NCBI GenBank assembly: GCA_025331565.1
Contig: JAFREQ010000012.1
Coordinates: 9,414,501-9,478,500 of the forward strand
DNA length: 64,000 nt
Direction: 5' to 3'
Origin: Holacanthus passer
Lineage: Eukaryota > Chordata > Actinopteri > Pomacanthidae
Position 1 is the stretch's first letter. Each line of letters begins with the position of its first letter. The position numbers and the translations under genes are program-made. This document shows positions 1 to 12,400 of the stretch, one piece after another. The notes beneath the pieces are model-generated. The model ran no database searches. It was not told the origin of the DNA and was given only the letters and a program-made list of their open reading frames with translations.

Positions 1-89
1 ACATGGCGCAAAACTTGTTCCCTCTGTCTGCCTCTTTTGCCTTTTTTGCTTTGTGTGTTTTTATTTAATTTTTTTCCCCGTCCCTATAG

Positions 90-1363
90 GACTGTACATG
101 GTTGGAACAAAGGGTGCACGTGGTCCACCAGGACCTCCTGGGAAGTGTAGCTGCAGTTCTCTCAGTAGTTCACCATTTGATGATTATCCTTCCAGAGGAA
201 ACTATCCCAAAGTACCAGCGGTGAGGAATTAATAATCTTGTTTAATGCAAAATGTTATGCCTATAGTATTTTTATCACTAGAGGGTCATAAAATATCATA
301 AAAGTATGTTAAGGGTTTTTTATCTAAATGTATCTGTGTGTATTTAAAATCTCTGATCTCTATCATACAATTAGCTGTTATTTTCACTTGTGTTTTTTAG
401 AAACCCTGGGCTATTGGATTTTAATAACTTCTTAATTAATTATTTAAAGATAAAAGGATAAAAAAGATAAAAGTACACCTACCGGGCAGATGGATATTAC
501 TTTGAGACACATATTGCCAACTGGGAAATTAAATTTTGATGCTCAATAACTCAAAATTGCACTCCCAACAGGACTTTTGAATGAATTCAAAATGCACTAA
601 ATATTAAAAACATTTCCTCACTTCGTTCAGATATTCGTTGTGAGCAATGAGGAAGAGCTGGAGCGCCTTCACACTGATAATGCTCTTGCATTCCGCAAAG
701 ACCAGAGATCTCTCTATTTCAAAGACATTGATGGCTGGCTGCCAATCCAGGTATCATTGCATGCAGCAAAATCAGATTATTTTCTCATACAATTCTACAT
801 ACTTTTTGAGCAGTTTTTTAAACTCTGTAAAAGACTTTTCCATTCCAGTTGACGCCGTTCCAGTCCATGGAAAATGCCCCTGATGATGAAGGTTACTGTG
901 GTGATGGGATTGTGCAGATATCCAGCGGGGAAGAGTGCGATGACAGAAACAGAGTCGTCACTGACGGCTGCGTCAGTAAGTCACGTGTCCGTGTTAGGCG
1001 GTCTATAATAGCTCCTTAGTTGTACTTTGCTGTGCACATATAACGTGACCCCTCCACTCCCGCTGTGTCCCCTTACCACAGAGTGTAAACACGCCTACTG
1101 TGGAGACGGATACCGCTATGAGGGGGCTGAGGAGTGTGATGGAAAGGACTTTGGATACCAGACATGTAATTCATATCTTCCAGGGTAAGCACAGTATCCA
1201 TCTGCTGTATATGCGGACCAAAACTTTTCTGCGTTTTGTTGTTTTGTTGACATGCTTAACTGATCGAAAGGTTGCTTCTCCTCTTTTTTGCAGGTCATAT
1301 GGTCACCTCAAGTGCACGCCATACTGTGTTATTGACTCCACAAACTGCAAGTACTTCACTTGA
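90..1363 (+). CDS. colq: Acetylcholinesterase collagen tail (ColQ), C-terminal part; 5' exons lie outside the window
   Basis: Five coding exons are visible: 90-220, 631-750, 849-975, 1082-1184 and 1294-1363 (TGA at 1361-1363). All have AG/GT borders and compatible phases. ColQ is the triple-helical tail that anchors asymmetric acetylcholinesterase in the synaptic basal lamina. The first exon carries the end of the collagen domain (Gly-X-Y run GTKGARGPPGPPGK followed by CSC). The second holds the conserved non-collagenous stretch EELERL...RKDQRSLYFKD..GWLPIQ. The last three hold the Cys-rich C-terminal domain, with YCGDG, EECDD, CDGKDFGYQTC and the terminal NCKYFT. In human this domain binds MuSK and helps anchor the enzyme. 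The match to remembered human COLQ runs to the last residue. The PRAD acetylcholinesterase-binding region and most of the collagen helix must lie left of position 1. Confidence 0.95.
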
Positions 1364-3290
1364 GGAGGAAGCTGGGCAGCACAGTGGGATCCTCTGTGTG
1401 TTATTTGCTCGACACATAACAGGAATATTTTCATGCAAAAAAAAAAAATAATGCCAAGCAAGAGACTCCGAAGGTAGAGGCCACTGATTCTACGGTGAAA
1501 GAAAAAAACAAAACACATATATCTAACTCCTCTGTATTGCTGCTGAGATGCCATGTAGCTCCCCGGAGTTCTCCTCAGTCAGTGGAGGTGAAAACCTTCA
1601 CCCCACACATAGGAAATGCACAGGTCAACTGCACTCCGTCTTAACAAGCAGGACTTAAGACCGGCCTCCTCACCATGCCCGATTGGACCGGAATCAGCCT
1701 GTCGATGCAACAGTTGTGTGACAGCCATGCAGAGACTTAATTAAGTGCCAGTGGGAGATGTTGCAGAGGAGCAGTAGCCAGGCCAGAGGCGTATAAATCT
1801 TGACCCAGTTACTGTTGAGAAAGAGAGACAGTAGGACATCCAGAGCCATGGCCTCAGGTATTCTACTGCGGTGTGAATGACAGTGCACAGCATTTGCATG
1901 AGGCTGGGATTACTGAGACCATGACAGCTGCTGTCACTATCCAAGCATGTAACCCATCACTTTACTTGTTATCGCCACAACAAGGTTTGCACTGTGTAGC
2001 CTCAATATAACATTAAGAATTTCAGTTTTAACGGTCAAACCAGGCATATAGTCACATCAATATGAATGGTTAGGGATGGAGATAGAGGTGGATATATTGC
2101 ATGAATTATGCACTTGTAATATTTCAGTGAGACTGTTATACCAGGAGGCCACTGCTTTAGAGGCCGACTTGGCTTGTGGTGGTACTGTACTTTACAGGGA
2201 CATTCAGTCACGTTTCATAAATACAAAAAATTTCTCAGGAACCAACAGGTCATGTAGCTCCACACAGCATCCTTCACAGGCCTCCTCCACTTCTGTCTTT
2301 GTAAATGAAATGGCAGTGACTGTACGCCGAAGCACACAGGTTAACTCAAACAAGAGCTTTAAAGTATCCACAACGTGCAGTCCTCCGAGTACGATCGACT
2401 TTCTTCCCTGTGCTTCAGTGAGAAATGAAATATACCGTCTGTGAAGGCTTGAAAACTGTTATGTCCTTAATTTTCTCACTGCACAGGAAAGGCTGGAATA
2501 GTCTGTAGCTGCTAAAGGGGGAGGGATTTCAATTCCAGTCTGTTCTATGGTCATTACTGTATTTTCTCTAATACCTCTTTATCCAGTCTTTCTGTCTTAC
2601 AGTATATACAGCAACAGTGAAACTCAACAGTAAACTTAACGGTGTAGATGTAGTCCGCTGTGTGTTGGGCACCAATTTTGAAAACGACTTCGCCGATATA
2701 AGCTGACATTTTCCATAAGCTGCTGTATGAGTCGCAGTGCCAAGGGAGACCTTTTCTCAGCCATACTTAGATGTAGTCGGGTGTTCTAAAGTGATTCTTC
2801 TGTAAAAGCAATTGAAAGATGAAGACTGTTACTATATTGTCTCCGCATGCTTGTGATACCGTGCCAATGAGTGTGAAACGCTTCCACTTTGTCAAATGTC
2901 GTTTTTGTAAGTCTTTGCATTCATCAGCATAGCAGGTGTCTTAAGAGATATCAGTCTTGCTCTGCCCAGAGTGTAGTTAAGTACTGTATGTATGACACAC
3001 CGTATATGATAGTGATGAACCGTGCCATGCACAAAGCTGAAATACCTTTTGGAAACTGTGTTGAATGTTCTGTCTGTGGCCTGTGCTGCTGTGCTGTATC
3101 CTGTACTGTGTATGCACAACAAACATAACATGCATGTGGTAACGTACTGTAAGGCTTTATGAAATATAGTCTGCACTGTGACTGGGATAGTGAAAGTTCA
3201 TTTTGTCTCAATATTCTGATATGATTTATACAGTAGTTGTGGGTAATTTTAAAAAGAAATGAAATAAATAAATAATTTAACTCATTAAAA
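1364..3290 (+). other. colq: colq 3' untranslated region
   Basis: This stretch follows the colq stop codon without any supportable coding exon. The first convincing polyadenylation signal is AATAAA at 3263-3268, in an A-rich stretch, giving a 3' UTR of about 1.9 kb. The short open frames inside it have no recognisable domains and no splice context. The UTR boundary is inferred from the signal alone. Confidence 0.6.
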
Positions 3291-4630
3291 GCTTTTCACT
3301 CTGTGTCACACACACGCGCATCTTTTAGACTTTAGTCAGGGGTTTGTCAGCAGCTCTGATTTCTATCTGTTGTGAGCAGGCGGTGACAGTGATGGGGTGC
3401 TGTGCAAAGAGCCAATAGACGGTGATAGAGATGCTATTGATGTTCTTTCAGAGCACTCACTGTAAAAAAAAAAAAAAGCAGATGTCTATCAAGTGAGAAA
3501 AAGATGCTGTCAGCAGCTCTTCGCAAAGTGCTGCGTTAGACTGAATAGTAAACAGACCACACAGTGAAGTCTTGCTGTTTTCTCAGACATGGCAATGGGT
3601 TTTTGTCTTTTCATCCTGTCTCGATGAAGCCCCTCGGAGCTGAGTCTGTGTCTGCAGAGATGTGGCACAGCGATACAGGTCGGGCACGGGCAGCCAGCCA
3701 GTGTTGCAGCAGAGATGCTCGAGGCTGGACTCGACCATCTAACTCTATTAGCATGCCGTATTTCTTTTGCTAAATCACATCAGGACAATTTGTCTGCTGA
3801 GATGCCAGAGTAAAAGCTTACTTTGGTGTATTTATCCCATCATGTGCATTCCCCCGACCAGGCCAATCAGATTTGTACCACAGATGTCTCAGTGCAGCTC
3901 TAAATGTCGCTGGAGATGCAGCGGTCAACCTCATTCGACTGCTCTGTAATGAAAAGATCTGTTGCTCACACACAAGAATCCCCCCAAGTGGAGTTTTCTA
4001 TTTGTGGAGTTTGGGAAGCTTGAGCAGTTACAAATTAATTTAGGAACTAATAGCTGTTTGTGTTTGATTGATTTTCCTTCTCTCAAACACACTGGCCATG
4101 AAATGAAACATGTAGGATGCAGCATCTATTTTGAGCTCTCACAGGTATTAAGTTGTGGAACTGAAATCAAACACTTTTTCCAACAAAAGTGGTTATTTTA
4201 GTGCAGGTTGGAAGGTGTAGAATTACATTAGTGCTGTGGCAGAAGGGGCGATGCAAAGGAGGCCACAGGGACAGGAAGCGGGCAGGGACCCAGCTGTTGG
4301 CCCAAGCCAAGTGAAAATCCCTGACCTATAGGCAGGAATGGCCGGCATGCAGGGTGCTGTGGTCCTGGCAGAGGACGCACTACTGCTGCACATGCAAAAC
4401 ACTCACAGACACAAAGGTATGCAAAGGTGTTATTTCAGATCACTGCCACTGCTGTTTACACAAACTGGAACACCTGTGCAGATTTACTATCTACTTCTTA
4501 CTCCATTTGTTTGGTTAACAAGTGAAACGTGAGGAGCGAGGGTCAAGGTTGGCAGAAAATGCTCTACTAGAAACATGGTCATTTTACCTCTGGACGATCT
4601 GATACAAAATATGAGACATATTTGGCTACA
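3291..4630. other. Intergenic spacer between the convergent colq and plekha8
   Basis: This is about 1.3 kb between the inferred 3' ends of two convergent genes. It contains a poly(A) run near 3464-3477 and a G-rich patch at about 4236-4380. I see no coding exon, structural RNA or recognisable transposon. Confidence 0.5.
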
Positions 4631-6402
4631 TAGGAGACAACTTAATTTTTTATTATGTAAAAATCAGATAGCATCTTATATACAATCTTAGAAAAAACAA
4701 ATCAAATGTTTGTAATATTACAATAGCATATTTTCAGGATTGACATTGGAATTTCATCTGCGACAGGAAATCAACCTGTTGCACAGCTTTGATGTAAACC
4801 TGCTGCAAATGACTTACTCGAAGAAATTACTGTGTGCATTCCTGAAAACTCAAAAGAAAAGTTAGAATAAAGTTAAAAATACTATGCGGTATGTCTTGGT
4901 ACAAAAGCCCTATGAGGATGTTCCTGCTCGGTTTGAATGGCTCAGTGAATCTATGGACAAACTTTAACCTGGCCAGGAGGTGGAGTCTCACCACTTTTTT
5001 TCCATTGTTGAATGACATCATAAAATATTAAGTACAGCTGGTAACAACACTCAAGTATATTTAGAACAGTGCACGAACAAGACGGTGAAAAAATGCTGAA
5101 ATCTGCAGAGTAGACTTGCTGAAGGTTACTGTTCATTATCAGTACAGAGATGAAGCAATGCGTTTTAACTTTCACAATCTATCCCCTTTAGGATTATTTA
5201 AGTTAACTTGGTAAATTCTAGGCCTTAGCCTATATTTAGAGTTTCCATTGGCACCTATGTTACTTAATACATAAAACCATGCAATCAATAAACATGCTCT
5301 GTGGATACAAACATCCATACATTCACCCCAAACGCTGGACTGACATGATCCACATGACATTAACATGAACTTTATAACTTAAGACATAATAAAAAAAAAC
5401 ATTGTGAAAATGCATACTATGCATAGGTTTGTGCAGAGGATGTCCACATAAATATTCAGCAGTTGTCAGTATTTAAACAGCTTCACTGTATTATTTCATT
5501 CTTGTGTGTTGTGGTACTGTAGGCAGCAGAGGCTAAAGCCATTCACATGACAGTTCCTTTTTGGTCCCAGGGAAAGTCTCTAGAGCAATAGCTCATAACA
5601 TGTTAGCAATGTCAAACAAAAATACATTGTCAACCTGCAGGATTTATATTACAATTTTAGGGAAAGACATAAAATCAATTTTGATCTGAATTCCCACTAA
5701 ACTTCAACAGTCAGTGCAAGAAAAAATGTTTGCTTAATACATTAAAATCAGCCTAGAATGCAATTCCATCACATACGTAAGGCATATGTTGGGCGTCATA
5801 ACAATCTGACGTGGTCTTGAGTTAAATAGCGCTTTGTGTTAGTTACAAATAACAGCCTGCTTCATTAATCCAAAGAGTCAGGACTTGACAGGATCTTGAT
5901 TAAAAATGTCTTTGCATTCTGATCAGTTCAAACACAAATGATCCTCCAGGGAAGTTATTAAAGCAAAATACTCTTGGGTTATGTACCTTAAAACATGTAC
6001 AGTACATAAAAAGCCACAATACAGCAAAAAAATATGCACCAGAAACAAATGCCATCATGAATCATTATGGTTGGAGTCTGCATAACAGGGCTTAAAACCC
6101 CTACTCTGTCAGTGGTCTTTTAAACAAGACCCAGAAACTACATTTAGTCAAACCATAATGTCTTAACTGTTAATGCTTGCTTGGCCCCTTGTGCACCTTC
6201 TTGAAACCTAGATCCTCTACTGTCGTAGAGTTGAACAACCACTGGAAACACCTCACACTGACACGGGACACGCTCACACTACTTCGCACACGAGATGCAC
6301 TGGATACATCTGGCACCTTCCTCCAGCAGTTAGTTGCTGCTCTGCCCCTGTGGTCAGGTTCCGTCCTTCCTTGAAGTCGGATCATCTCCCTGTTCCAAGT
6401 TT
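4630..6402 (-). other. plekha8: plekha8 3' untranslated region
   Basis: This is non-coding sequence downstream of the plekha8 stop. On the minus strand the only AATAAA signal I find is at 4654-4649, giving a 3' UTR of about 1.75 kb. Its AT-rich composition fits a UTR. The end point is inferred from the signal. Confidence 0.5.
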
Positions 6403-9400
6403 TCACACCACTTCATCCGACTCCAGGTTGTATTCTTCATACAGGGCATCTAGGATGGCCAGCTGCCTCTCCATGGCAGGCAGGTACACTCCCAGATCCC
6501 TGTGCATGCCGCTGGTGAAGCCACTCTTCAGCTCGTCGCCCTCCCTTGACACCAAGGCAGCACTGAAACTTTGATAAGACGGGGCAGCTCTCAGTGCCAA
6601 CTGGGAAAACAGAAGCATACACGTCACACTCCAATAGCAGACATAAACCTCACAGGAGAAAAGAACTGGTGAGAGTAAGAAATACCTACAGCAAATACAC
6701 CTCGCACAACCCATCCATGGTACTGGCGAAGGGTCTTTCCATAAGCATTATCTGGGTAAACAGACAGAAAATGATGAATCTCAATAGTGACCATGCACTA
6801 AAGGTCCAGTGTGAAGGATGTAGGGGGATCTACTGGCAGCAATGGAATATAATATTCTAATTATGGTTTCATAGTATATAATCACCTGAAACTAAGAATC
6901 GTTGTGTTTGTTAGCTTAGAATGAGCCCTTTGTATGTACAGTGGGAGCAGCTCCTCTTCCACAGAGTCTGCCATGTTTCTATAGTTTCACAGCCACTGTA
7001 GGTTTTCTTACACACTCGGAAAGGGGGGGGGGGGTCAATTGGTTTCGATCTGCGACCTCACCACTAGATGCCACTAAATTCTACACACTGAACCTTTAAG
7101 TTCCATGCATTTGAACTTGTTTGTAGATGTCTGACTATGTATTGTAGAAATCAGACTCACTTAGCGCTCCCTGGATGTCTTGTTGTCCTGCATTGACCTC
7201 TGACAGGAACTCCTTGAGGAACTTCAGGCCTCGTCTGAGCCACAGCAGAGCCTCGGTGGCAGAGTTGCGCACCTGTGCAACATCTGTCTGGACTTCGTGC
7301 AGCACGATGGACTGTAGTGTGGGGAAGCTGTCAGGGTCTGACATCAGCTTCTGGTGAATTTTCTACAGAGTTAAGAGACGGGGTGATACGGTCACATGAG
7401 GTGGAAATAGATCAGATTCTACTCTGATTTTTAACAACTAATGACAATAAGCTCCTTCATCTTATGTACATCGACAGAACAGGAATAAAAGGAGTGATAT
7501 GTCTTCTTTTGAAGCTAAACAAGCAAAAGCTGAGCAGTAATGTACAAAGAAAACGTCTCCCTGTGGACATATTACACAGTAGATGACAAAGTACTAATGC
7601 TGATTTATCCTGTTGAGAACAACTTAAATTTATTATTATTAACGTATTCTGTTGAACAGTGAAATCTGTTTTAAGACAACGGATCAATGACATGTACACC
7701 TACCTTTATATTCCCAACAAAATCCATTTTAACTGGTGCAAACACTGTGGACCCCAGCTTGTCTGAGAAGAGAAAATCCATGAGAATTTCTTTGTTGCTT
7801 ATGAAAAAAAGATTCTCAGATGTGTGTCCTATTTTTTGATGCTGTGCCTGTTAATAGTCAGCGATGAATAATGCAGCTGCCTTGTGTAACAATTTCAGCA
7901 GAACATTTCATCTTATGGCTGCGTGACATACAGGATATCAAACACAGAAATCACTGGTATCTGGATCTGTGTCGAGATTTGATGGCAGAGATGTCATCAA
8001 TTTGGTCTGAAAAGCACAGCTGGAGATGAGCAGCACTTACTCAGCTAAAGGTCACATCACTTTGGATATAATGGAATCATGAATACAGATTCATTCATTT
8101 TTGAAATTTAAATATGACCATTATAAAAGACATCTTGTTATATTGCTGGTTAATATGAAACATAGACTAATATTACTATTTGTATGCAAATTGAACACTC
8201 TCATACATCGGCTTCTTAACTATCCCAATCCAACCTCTCCACCTGAATACTGGGTCATTGTCACTTTCTTGTACACAGCCTATATGTGTAGTACAAGTTT
8301 GTCTGTTTAAGCTAATGATAAATCTTGTCATATGATAAACTGTTAAGATGCAAATAATAAATAAAACCACTGAAAGACATACAGGTACAGAAGGAAAACA
8401 TGAGGGCAAGAAAGAAAAGGATGATGAATCCAAGACAGAAAACTTCCACCTCATTAAGACAATATGAATGACACAGCATGCATAAATGACAGGAAAAATA
8501 GTAGAAGGATTTCCTTATAAAAGTTATAAAGAATGAAATGAGCAGATGTGTGGCACCATGAGACAAAGGAGCAGAGAGGAAGATTAAGATGAGGAGAGAC
8601 TGAAAGTGACCGGCCTACCTAATACAGGCACTATTGCATAGCATGAATCCAAAAACTCTTGAGTAGGGATACCATTGTCGTCGTCCAGTCTTATATCACT
8701 AAATCTAAAAAAAGTAGAACAGATTCAAACAGGAGAATGTATTAGTGGTACGTATGCCATTTCAATTTTTATTTGATCAAATCAAACAGAAAAAGAAAAG
8801 GGTACAAACGCCAAAACCAAGCCAGAGAAATGATTCACACAGTGTCATGCCATTCTATGCCTGACAATACCTGAGTCTATTCTGCTACTTTGTCTACAAC
8901 TTAACAGAGCTGTTGTTTTTTTTAAATTATTTTCTAATGTTAATGCTCTAAAACTGTCCCATCAATTTTAAAAGACCAACTCCAAAATGTGCATACTGTA
9001 GTACCCATTTTGCAGCTAAATACTGGTTAAGTGAGACAGTAATTAAACTCCATTATAATAATAACATTTACGTCATTACAGAAATGATTATAGACACTCT
9101 AGTCCATGGTTCAGTAACACTCTTTGAGGTCTTTAAAAAAGAAAGTAAAATACATTTAAAATACAGAGTGAAACAAAAAAGCTTTACAAACCCAAATTTC
9201 AGGTGAGGCCCTCTCTGTGTCATGTGATCAAAAGAGAACACACTAATATAAAACACTTATCATGACATCTTGAACGGACTCAGTTAAAATCTTCCAAACC
9301 TGTTATTATAGAACGATTCTGTGCAACACAGTAATAACAATTCATATATTTCTATAAGTTACTGTGCAGCAGAAGTTCAGTGCTTCAAAGACAAAAATAC

Positions 9401-12400
9401 TACATATAGCTTAGATTGGTTAATCCTAATACTGTCATAGAGAAATATCAGAGATGATCATACAGTAACTTCATACAGTAGTGTGTCCTAAAGGATGTGA
9501 CCTTCCTGAGTAGCATTTTCATACCTGTGACTCATTGTGCTGAAGAATGTTTCCACTTGTTCTGTGTCTTCTGGCTCCGTTAAATCTCTGCGAGTCTCGC
9601 CTTCATCTTGAGCCTCTTCTTGGTCTGGAACAGCTTCCTGTTGGTGCTGAGGCTGGACAGCAGTGTCCACTTCCCTGTTGTTGTTGTCGTGCTCTTGACT
9701 TTGGTCCAGTCTGTGCTTCTGCTCTTGTTTTGAATCCTCAACTGAGCTGAATGAAGCTGAATCATCAGCTTCATTTTCCTCATCCCCCTCTGCTGGCTGG
9801 TCGTAATGTTTGATCTCAGGGGCATTCTGGGTAGCGGGTAAAGTAGGATCGACTGGCTCAACGTGGACCAAGCTGTTGTCGTTGGCCACATCAGTATCTG
9901 TGTGTCACAGCAAGACAAACAGAAGACATGTACAATGTGTGTTACCAGACAAAAGGGTTGAAAACTAACAAGTGTATAGAATATGGTTTCAGTCAAGATG
10001 TCTATCACAGCAAGTCTAAAACCCCGTTTTCATCAGACTGGGTGTAGAAAATTGTGAAAGTAGCACTTTGGAGTAGCACAATTATCGTGTAGACTCATTC
10101 TCTTTAACCACTGTCAGGGAACAGTGACTCAAACCTCGCACTCTACCTTAATTTACTGTTTCGGTAAAATTAGATGACAAACACGTTTATTTTGTATTGA
10201 ATTTAAGTATTGCTTCTCTGACCTCTATGGGTTGAAATGTTCAAGTGCGACACCGAGCATCACAGTTGGGTGTGGTAAGGTGTGAAGGGTTTCAGTTGTG
10301 ACTGCACCTTACTTGAATGTGTGTTGTACTGCACAGGATGGACAGGACAAACAGGAACTGCAAGATGGCAGCACCTACAGATTTTTTTAGTCTCTGTGTT
10401 TGGTTGTTACCTTCTCTTTGTTTTGGTTTGAGTTTTTTTCCCCACACAAAAGATTAACACCTTAATTACAATCCAACAAAAGGTTCTTTCACTCATTCAT
10501 ATCTACTAAAAGTCTGGACAACGGTGCTAAAATAATCTGCATACATTTTCCTAAATTTTGGTAACAGTGTTAACTGGCACTACTGCATCACTAAAAGCTG
10601 TCTCGACCAAAGCATTTAATACATTCTAATGTAACATGCTGTAAACTATCTACCAAACAAAAGGGGCTGTTTTTGTACCGTATTACTTTTAAAAGTTAAC
10701 TTGGTTGACCAATTTAACTAATTCTTATATAATTATATATAAAATAGATTTCATAAAGGAAATCACTAGAGGACACCTCATCAGTATACTTTAAACAATA
10801 GCAACTTTCCTTAAAATCATATTTTCTTATTATGCGTTTTAAACTCTAATGTATCTTACAGTGAGATAGTATATGAATTATAGATAACCCAAAACAATAA
10901 ATTGAAAAAGACTGGCCTTATTTTCCATCACCGACTGTAGCTTCCCTTTGTACTGCTAAGGGAAATGCAATGATGTAACTGGACATCCATCACTGTCTGC
11001 TCACTAAAAGGCTATAATCTATCCACATCAGTTCAGATGATGTACACACAACAACCAGGCCCCTTGAGCCCAGTGAGGTCTTTCTTTTATGGTAAGCAGT
11101 AATGCTTGTCAGTTCAGGGAGTGGTTGGGACACCTGACTTACCTGATGGGGGAGAATGGTGTTCTGGTCTATCTGGCTCTTTTGGTCCCTCTGCTCCAGA
11201 GTCAAGGCTCTGGTTCTCACGTGCAATTGCTTCTCCTGAGGTTTCGGACAAATCTCTCCATCTGGAATGAATTTGAGTGCATTATGTTAATTTTAAAACT
11301 TGGGATGCACCTTCAATATAATTGAATTTTTTTCTTGTGCCACAGAAATACAACATATATGACAAAAGATAATTGTATAAACAGAAAGCATTTGTGAGGC
11401 TATCTAATTTTTGCCTCTCTTTCCTGAGTACTACTTTGAATGTGCATGTGGCAGTTAATGAGAGATGGAGAAGCAGTGTAGGCATCATAAATACATAATG
11501 ACAGAAAAAAGCAACCTACTTTTCTCCAAGGTTCTGATTTAAATGATTGACAGCCTTAATCTGTTGGAGAGAAAAAAGACATTATGGATTATGTATACAT
11601 ATATTTTAAGAACAAGCCATACTGTGTATACTGGAAATTATTAGGTTATCTGATTAGACACAGGAGTGGTGACATGCCTTCTGAGGTTTGATGGCTGCCA
11701 CAGGAGGAGATCCTGGTGGACTCTGTGTTGCCATATCCGTACTGAAGGTACGATTGGCTATCTGCATGCATTCCTCTAGAGTCTTAAGGAAAGTGGTGCA
11801 AGTAGACTTCACCATGTTTCCAGTGTCTATGCCTGTCTGGAAAGGGCACACAAACATAGACATTAGCTAACAGTGAAACATATCCAAACATCAATCTAAA
11901 TGTCCTGAGAGCTACATATGTGGTATGGTAAAATCTGCTCAAGTCTATAAAGCCTAGATTTTTAAAAATTCACATGTGATAACATTTGCTGCCTGTCTGG
12001 TCTATCAGCAACTCTAAGCACACATCAATTATTAGTTGCCAATGGGCCACCCCATACTGCAGTTTCACCCCAACAGCAGCTTCTCTTATTTCACATACTC
12101 ATCCAACCCTTAACCTTACCTCCACTGTATCTCCTAGCTCATCATTTTCCTTGATCTTGTTTACTTGCTGTAGAAGAAGGTCACAGTACAATCTCAGTTC
12201 TGACATTTTAGTTTTCAGTGCCTCTGTGTTCTCCTGGAGCTCTGTAATAGAAACAGCAAATGACTCAAAGTTTATGAAGACTTTTACAGTATTTTACAAT
12301 AGCTGTGTAAGTGCAATCCACGGTACAAAGGATTTGGATGAGATGGCATCCAAATACCTTTTTCTCTCTTTGTTCGGTTGTCTGTAAGGCAAGCTTTGGC

